From NCBI GenBank assembly GCA_029204225.1, contig CM055110.1, positions 46,740,685 through 46,804,684 of the forward strand: a DNA stretch of 64,000 nucleotides, in the 5' to 3' direction. The DNA is from Diphasiastrum complanatum (taxonomy: Eukaryota > Streptophyta > Lycopodiopsida > Lycopodiales > Lycopodiaceae). The notes below the pieces were generated by a model. The model had not been told where the DNA came from and made no database searches. It was given only the letters and a program-made list of their open reading frames with translations. Position numbers and translations under genes: made by a program. Positions within the stretch are counted from its first letter, which is position 1. Every line of letters starts with the position of its first letter. This document shows, piece after piece, positions 57,902 to 64,000 of the stretch.

Positions 57902-58551
57902 TGTGAAAGATTTTAAATCCTTAAGATCCAATCTACTTGAATGATCTTTGGTTAGAAAGAGAAATACACTACCAATTTCACCAATGTAGAAAAATCAGCA
58001 TCTACACACAATTTGAGATGCAAACACTAATAGAACTTGATCAAACTTGAATGAAATGATTATGTATTGTTTCTGTTCGTACAAAACCAGCAAGCTACTG
58101 TATTTCACACGTGTGGATCCAAAAATAACAAATATAGATCATTCTACACATAGAATTGCAAGCAATCACCAAGATAGTGCACCAATGGATAGTAGAACCC
58201 AAGAGGACCATGTATAAGCATGAAATGATATAGAGAAGAGAGAAGATGACTCTCTCCACGGGTTACATCCTTTTATAGCAAGTCCAAACCCTATTTGGCC
58301 ACTTGGCTTTCCCACCAAAATGCTAACCCTACCAATTTTGGGTCTAGATTCAATGTACCCAACTTATTCAAATTGAATCTACTCAAACGCGCATTCTATC
58401 TTTCCCACACTTTCAAAAAGTGTTTATTCAAATGAAATTTAGACTAATGAACTTTGAAAAGTCAACCTCTAAGTCTAAAACAAGTTTTGGCCTCAATATG
58501 CCAAATATGGAAATATTGCAAAATGTGATGAAACTAGTTGAATCTTTCACA
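57902..58551 (-). repeat. 3' LTR of the complete copia element
   Basis: It starts TGTGAAAGATTTTAAATCC on the plus strand and ends CTTTCACA. AGAGGGAG (minus strand), the polypurine tract, lies just inside. It holds a CACACGTGTGG palindrome at 58106. Confidence 0.95.
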
Positions 58552-59145
58552 CTCCCTCTTCAACTAGTTTTAGCATAGACTTTGATAATACTCCAAGTGA
58601 AGTCCTATGCTTCATGAACAAGTCTTTTCCCAATGCTTTGGTGAAGATATCAGCTACACATCCCCTTGAAGACACATGTTGAAGCTCCACCTCCTTTGCA
58701 ATGACTCGCTCCCTCACAAAATGATATTGTATCTCAATATGCTTGCTCCTAGCATGAAAGATAGGATTGGATGCCATTCTTTGGGCTGATTGATTGTCAC
58801 AAAAGATGATTGGGCTCTCTAAAAAATCCAGCAAGTGAAGATCCTTGATCATCCTCTTGATCCATACCATCTCCTTTGTGCAATGTGTAAGAGCTTTGTA
58901 CTCGGCCTCACTAGATGACAATGAGATAGTGGCTTGTTTCTTTGACATCCATGATATAGCTCCATCACCTATGAAAATACAATAAGAAATAATGGATTTC
59001 CTATCCATTATATCTCCAGCATAGTCCAAATCTGAAAATCCAAAAAGAATAGGTGATGATCCCTCATACAATATGCCAAAATCTCAAGTTCCAATGATGT
59101 ACCTCAAAACTCGCTTTCCTAGCTTCCAATGCTCCTAGCATAATT
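58547..59145 (-). pseudogene. Copia RT end and RNase H
   Basis: The frame 59071-58547 has FSDLDYAGDIMDRKS (RNase H start), WMSKKQATISLSSSEAEYKA, then IFCDNQSAQRMASNPIFHAR, ADIFTKALGKDLF and KHRTSLGVLSKSML at the end. This is the complete C-terminal RNase H module. A short RT tail precedes it with a stop. Confidence 0.85.
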
Positions 59146-60203
59146 TTTGCCAATAGAACTTTGATCCATCATAAGAATGATCTTCTTCCTAAGAATAGAT
59201 CTCCTTTCAATGATTATGTAATGCTCAAAATAGAAACAACCATAATTGATATAGAGAATAGTGTCCACTCGGGATGCTTCACTATTTCTTACATCAATTT
59301 TACATGTAAAAATGTGACTAGAACATGAAGAATCAAATAGAATGTAAATGAAATGATTCCACCATGATTCCAGCTCTGAACTCTCTGGAAAAATATAGCA
59401 AACAAACAACAAATGTGAGTGATCAACTTTTGCTTGCATGTCTCCTCCTTCTTTGTCCTTTGTTGCCATGTATCCACCATGATACTCCATGAATGAGCCT
59501 CCATCTCCATCTTGCCACAAGAAACCATCAAACCTTGGAAATCCATGAGTAGGTGAGTACATAAATGATGCAAATCCAGCACCACATGACTCCATAAACC
59601 AAGTAGTTTGCACTAGTCCATCTTCAAGATCTACTTGACACAAGAAAATGACCATGAATTCACCAAAAATTGACAATCTCCAAGTATTGGCACCAAGTAG
59701 CTCAACACTTGAGAACTTAGCCATGGATGAGTGACATAATGAATCTCGCTTCATTTTTATCAGCAAAATCAGCCAAGAATGCTAGTACAAATCCAACATC
59801 AAAACAATGCTCACCAATGTAGCTAGTTTTACCATATCTTGACAATTTGAACACATCCACATGAAATTGCTCAAACATGAGATAGAACAAGTAAAGTAAA
59901 CTTGAACAACACTTCCTTGCTGCTCCTTTGACCTTACTTGAGTCTTCAATATGCTGCAAAAACAGATCCATAACACCCTTGCCAATTATCTCTCCTTTGA
60001 TGCTCTTGACTAGCTCCAAATTGCCAACTTCCCTTTTGACTAGTTGAAGCGCTTTGAGATCAATTTCTTGATCTTCAACTTGACCATCAAAGTCATTGAA
60101 CAAACTTTTTTTTCCAGATCCATTACTTGATTTTACAGCAAGATAACATCCATCCACTTGCATAGCTCCATGTACACAAGAAGATCTTCCAAAAGATGTT
60201 TCA
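59146..60203 (-). other. Non-copia insert replacing the reverse transcriptase core
   Basis: Between the integrase/RT-entry region and the RT tail lies about 1.05 kb that does not read as copia. The first part continues the integrase frame for about 150 residues (QVDGCYLAVKSSNGSGKKS, EIDLKALQLVKREVGNLELV). The frame 59766-59119 codes a tryptophan- and glycine-rich sequence (LLGANTWRLSIFGEFMV, DGFLWQDGDGGSFMEYHGGY). No YVDD is present. It may be captured host sequence or a foreign module; origin unknown. Confidence 0.55.
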
Positions 60204-61564
60204 CTCTTCATAAGAGATTGATACTCAAGATCCATTGGTTGGATCCACTCCTCTTCTTTCCTTGCTTGATCTACACTTGTAGGCTCATACAAAGAGATTA
60301 GGAAAGCAACATAATTTCCAAAAACTACTTGCTTACCCTTTTGATTATATGTGAGCCTTGAAGGTACTTGTCTTTCTCTTGATGTTCTCCTTGGCTTTTG
60401 ACTTGATGAAGGTCCATCGTCACCACCATCCAAAGTAGGATCCTTCTCATCAACATCAAGAATGTTAGATCCATCTAATTTACCATCAATCATGCTTGAA
60501 GACACCTTTGGAATGTTTCTCTCATCAAAAATGACATCTCTACCAACAATCACTTTGTTAGTAGAAGGAATGTAAACTTTGTAGGCTTTACTCACCTCAC
60601 TATATCCAACAAAACTACCTTTTCTTGAAGATGGATCCTCCTTGGTCCTATCATCAAGAGTAATGTTGACATAGCATGTGCATCCAAAGGTTCTTAGAAA
60701 GTTGACACTCGGCCTCCTCTTGAATAGCATCTCAAAAGGTGTCCTTCCATCCAAAATAGCACTCGGCCACCTATTGCACAAGAAATTGGCACACAACAAA
60801 GCTTGATCCCAAAATGGTTTGTCAAGATTAGCACTTAACCTCATAGATTTAGCACTTTCACATAAAGTTCTATTCTTCCTTTCAGCCACTCCATTTTGTT
60901 GTGGGGTCCTTGATGTTGTATACTCCCTCTTGATCCCATGCTCATCACAAAAGGCCTTGAACTTGTTAGATATGTACTCACCACCATTGTCACCTCTCAA
61001 GCACTTGATCTTTGTGGAGAATTGGTTCTCCCTTGCATTCTTGAACTTGAAAAAGACATCATACACTTCATCCTTGCTCTTTAGTAGATAGATCCAACAA
61101 AATCTACTAAAATCATCAATGAATGTTACATACATCTTAGCTCCACTATTGCTATTTGTAGTAAATCCATGAATATTTGAATGTACAAGTTGAAAAGGCT
61201 TTGTAGATCTAGAAATAGATCTAGTATAAGGTAGTCTATGTGACTTAGACAAAGCATTAGACTCACAAATATGCTTGTCATTACTTAAGGAACTTGGAAG
61301 ACCAATCACAACCTTTTTCCTTGCCATTACCTCCAATGACTTGAAGTTGAGGTGTCCCATACTTTTGTGCCAAACCTCTTGATTAGAAATTTGCTCCCTT
61401 GCAACACATCCAACTTGGTTAGCAATAACACAAGCATCAAGTTTGAACAACTTCCCTTGCCTTTTACCTTTTCCAATCAAGACATCCTTCCTTTTGATCA
61501 AACAAGCATCTCCATCAAACTCCACCTTGAGGCCCTTACTTAGCATTTGACTCACACTAAGCAA
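60204..61564 (-). pseudogene. Copia integrase and RT-entry region
   Basis: The frame begins in the GAG-pre-integrase region (KGLKVEFDGDACLI), with WHKSMGHLNFKSLEVM for the zinc site, although the second Cys of the CxxC pair appears as Asn (ICESN). The integrase core shows TFIDDFSRFCWIYLLKS, CLRGDNGGEYISNKF and TPQQNGVAERKNRTL, so D, D and E are all visible. It continues through FGCTCYVNITL and GRDVIFDERNIP to the RT entry, then fuses in frame to the insert. Confidence 0.88.
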
Positions 61565-62301
61565 TTCTTGGTAATAGATGGAATAAACAAGACATCCTCC
61601 AAATGAACATTCCTATTTGTAGAGAGAGAAATAGGAATTGTGCCAATCCCTTTGATTGCACACTCACCATCATTGGCCGTGTAGATCACCCTCTTGTCAT
61701 CTCCATATGCCAACAAAGAAGTGAAGTACTCTTTGTGAAAGGTCATATGTGAACTTGCTCCACTATCAATCCACCAAGGATCTAGATCTCCATCATTAGC
61801 AAGCATACATGAAGACATCACAAAAGCATCATCATTTGCATCTTGCACATCCAAACCATCCTCATCAAGAGTAAGATTACCTTGCTTGTCTCCTTGATCT
61901 CTCTTCTTCTTGTAGCACTCACTTGCAAAGTGTCCTTTGATGCCACAATAGAAGCACTTGAGCTTTGATCTATCCTTCTTTTTGCCACTTGAAGAAGCAT
62001 CCACTTGATCTTGCCATTTAGACCACTTGCTTTTGGTTTTGCCCTTGAATTTGCCCTTTGTGAACATAGAATCCTCTTGAAGTGTCGATGTAGATTTATC
62101 TCTTGCTTGAAGCCTATATTCCTCATTGATCAAGATCTCTTGAAGATCCATCAAACTTGGAAAAGTCTTTTGAATAGCAATACTTTGAACAATGTTAGCA
62201 TGAGCATCCAACAAGCCATTAAGAATTACTTGAATAAGCTCTCCTTCCTTAATGCTTTCATCTATGCAAGCTAACTCATCATTCAATGCTTTCATTCTCA
62301 A
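61552..62301 (-). pseudogene. Copia gag C-terminus, zinc knuckle and protease
   Basis: Gag continues after the stop at 62320. The zinc knuckle CFYCGIKGHFASEC is complete (CCHC). The protease shows WWIDSGASSHMT with the DSG site intact. The frame ends in a stop at 61552, and the downstream pol lies one frame over, consistent with a single-base change near 61564. Confidence 0.88.
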
Positions 62302-62319
62302 AACAAAAGTACTTGGACT

Positions 62320-62679
62320 TTATTCATTCTTTTGCAAACAAGAAAAGATTTGTCTTCTTAGAGTCAACACTCTAGAAGTAGACTTGGATTCATAAAGCTT
62401 CTTCAATGAATTCCAGGCTTCCAAAGATGATGTGCACTTACCAACTTCCTTGAGAAGTTCATTGGTAACATTCATCTTTATCATGTGTAGAGCCTTCTTG
62501 GACCTCTTTTCATACCTCAATTGATCTTGTTGTGTTGCTGGTCTCTCCTCCAAACCTACAACAATATCCAAAACATCATTCATCTCAAGAAGTGACTCCA
62601 TCCTCACTTTCCATAATGAATAGTTACTTGAGGTAAGCCTATCATTGGCTTCCAGCATGACTCCAATTGAGGTTGCCAT
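62320..62679 (-). pseudogene. Copia gag N-terminus with premature stop
   Basis: It starts MATSIGVMLEANDRL and matches the gag at 8474. A TAA at 62320-62322 interrupts the frame where the sister copy has a Glu codon; sequence after the stop stays in frame. Confidence 0.88.
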
Positions 62680-63268
62680 GTAGCAATGACCTGATCTTCT
62701 CTTTCAACCTATTTCAATGCACAAAGCACTCATTTGAACAACAACAAATTCTTTCAAAAGAAATCACCAAGATTTGAAACTATCTCACAAATTCTCTTCT
62801 AGCACTTATCCAAGCAAATCAACACATAGAATCATGGAATCTTGATCAACCTATGATCTATCCTCAATCTAATGACTTTTGCCACTTCCTAAGATTGAAA
62901 CACACTCAAATGAAAGTCCAGCAACTTCACTATCTAGAGATCCAATCAAAATTAGGGTTTTGACAAAATCACAAAAAATTGACTATTCTAAATCTACATG
63001 TAAATGCTGAAAATTTGATATGCAATCTATAAGCCACCACTTAGGCTGAACCAATGATCCAAAAATCGGCCAAATCCAGCATGTGAATTCAAAAAACGGA
63101 ATTGAACAAGTACATTGACCTATTTAGTGTTTTGATCTACAAAAGATCCAATCTACAAAAGCAAAAAATCCGATTTTGGTGTAGAATCCTCTCTAGCATG
63201 CTCTAGACTTGATATCTTCACCAAATCATTGATAGATCTGATTTCCTCCTTCGTAACCTGAAACACAA
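62680..63268 (-). other. Copia leader
   Basis: Non-coding leader between PBS and gag, similar to 7897-8473. Confidence 0.8.
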
Positions 63269-63280
63269 GCTCTGATACCA
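63269..63280 (-). other. Primer-binding site
   Basis: GCTCTGATACCA directly abuts the LTR; its complement is TGGTATCAGAGC. Confidence 0.92.
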
Positions 63281-63930
63281 TGTGAAAGATTTCAGATCCT
63301 TAAGATCCAATCTACTTGAATGATCTTTGGTTAGAAAGAGAAATACACTACCAATTTCACCAATGTAGAAAAATCAGCATCTACACACAATTTGAGATGC
63401 AAACACTAATAGAACTTGATCAAACTTGAATGAAATGATTATGTACTATTTTTGTCCATACAAAACCAGCAAGCTACTATATTTCACACGTGTGGATCCA
63501 AAAATAACAAATATAGATCATTCTACACATAGAATTGCAAGCAATCACCAAGATAGTGCACCAATGGATAGTAGAACCCAAGAGAACCATGTATAAGCAT
63601 GAAATGAGATAGAGAAGAGAGAAGATGACTCTCTCCATGGGTTACATCCTTTTATAACAGGTCCAAACCCTATTTGGCCACTTGGCTTTCCCACCAAAAT
63701 GCTAACCCTACCAATTTTGGGTCTAGATTCAATGTACCCAACTTATTCAAATTGAATCTACTCAAACTCGCATTCTATCTTTCCCACAATTTCAACAAGT
63801 GTTTATTCAAATGAAATTTAGACTAATGAACTTTGAAAAGTCAACCTATAAGTCTAAAACAAGTTTTGGCCTCAATATACCAAATATGGAAATATTGCAA
63901 AATGTGATGAAACTAGTTGAATCTTTCACA
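63281..63930 (-). repeat. 5' LTR of the complete copia element
   Basis: 650 bases, with the same ends as the left LTR. A CACACGTGTGG palindrome lies at 63485. ATTTT follows. Confidence 0.95.
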
Positions 63931-64000
63931 ATTTTCTCTCTGAGGTGATAAGCTGCATCGTGAGTTGACGATGGTACTTATTAAACTCATATACTTCAGC
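63931..64000. other. Continuation of the interrupted region beyond the copia insertion
   Basis: After the ATTTT duplication this is the other side of the insertion site. On the minus strand it should run into the coiled-coil-like remnant left of 57901. It is too short to classify. Confidence 0.5.

Larger units (their letters stand above)
57902..63930 (-). mobile_element. Complete Ty1/copia insertion, 6029 bp, non-autonomous
   Basis: Two 650-base LTRs (57902-58551 and 63281-63930) have perfect terminal inverted repeats TGTGAAAGATT/AATCTTTCACA, and ATTTT target duplications flank them. In transcription order the element has LTR, PBS, leader, gag, zinc knuckle, protease, integrase, an unrelated insert of about 1.05 kb where most of reverse transcriptase should be, the RNase H end, a polypurine tract and the LTR. 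I count about 18 mismatches and no indels between the LTRs, so it is fairly young. It lacks the RT catalytic core and carries a gag stop and a frameshift, so it would need proteins from elsewhere. Confidence 0.92.

Overview
This window looks like nuclear DNA of a land plant. The evidence is Ty1/copia and Ty3/gypsy retrotransposons whose primer-binding sites match the plant initiator-methionine tRNA pattern (TGGTATCAGAGC type), short GT-AG introns, and a multicopper oxidase of the plant LPR (low phosphate root) type. The species cannot be named from sequence alone. The density of old, nested and truncated elements suggests a large, repeat-rich genome. I recognise no rRNA, tRNA, CRISPR array or prokaryotic gene organisation.

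Layout. 0.4-5.5 kb: remnants of a DNA transposon-like unit, with a spliced plus-strand gene carrying a CxxC / LH layout and a convergent minus-strand gene with its own TATA box. Copia debris has been inserted into it. 5.8-7.1 kb: a divergent plus-strand pair of coding remnants, the second proline-rich. 7.2-11.1 kb: the 5' half of a copia element (LTR, PBS, gag) joined abruptly to a decayed gypsy element. 12-14.9 kb: another copia 5' end and LTR, then sequence I cannot assign. 14.9-21.3 kb: copy 1 of a duplicated segment carrying an LPR-like gene. 21.3-31.5 kb: copia and gypsy remnants, one LTR of a different family, then an En/Spm (Ptta)-like gene. 31.5-48.3 kb: copia fragments of at least four families, simple repeats, subterminal-type repeats at 36.4-36.7 kb, and an inverted partner of the 28.9 kb LTR at 40.1-41.3 kb. 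48.3-53.9 kb: copy 2 of the LPR segment. 55.4-64 kb: a minus-strand LTR followed by an unrecognised coding region, which is split by a complete 6.03-kb copia element (57902-63930) with matching 650-bp LTRs and a 5-bp target duplication.

Only the two multicopper oxidase genes look like intact host genes. Each has two coding exons, a hydrophobic N-terminus and all four copper-ligand motifs, and would encode a secreted ferroxidase-type enzyme. They differ at four residues in the second exon plus one at the N-terminus, so the duplication is recent. The copies differ in start codon, poly(A) signal, promoter-proximal microsatellite and 3' end, so their expression may have diverged more than their proteins. 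Almost everything else is mobile DNA in various states of decay.
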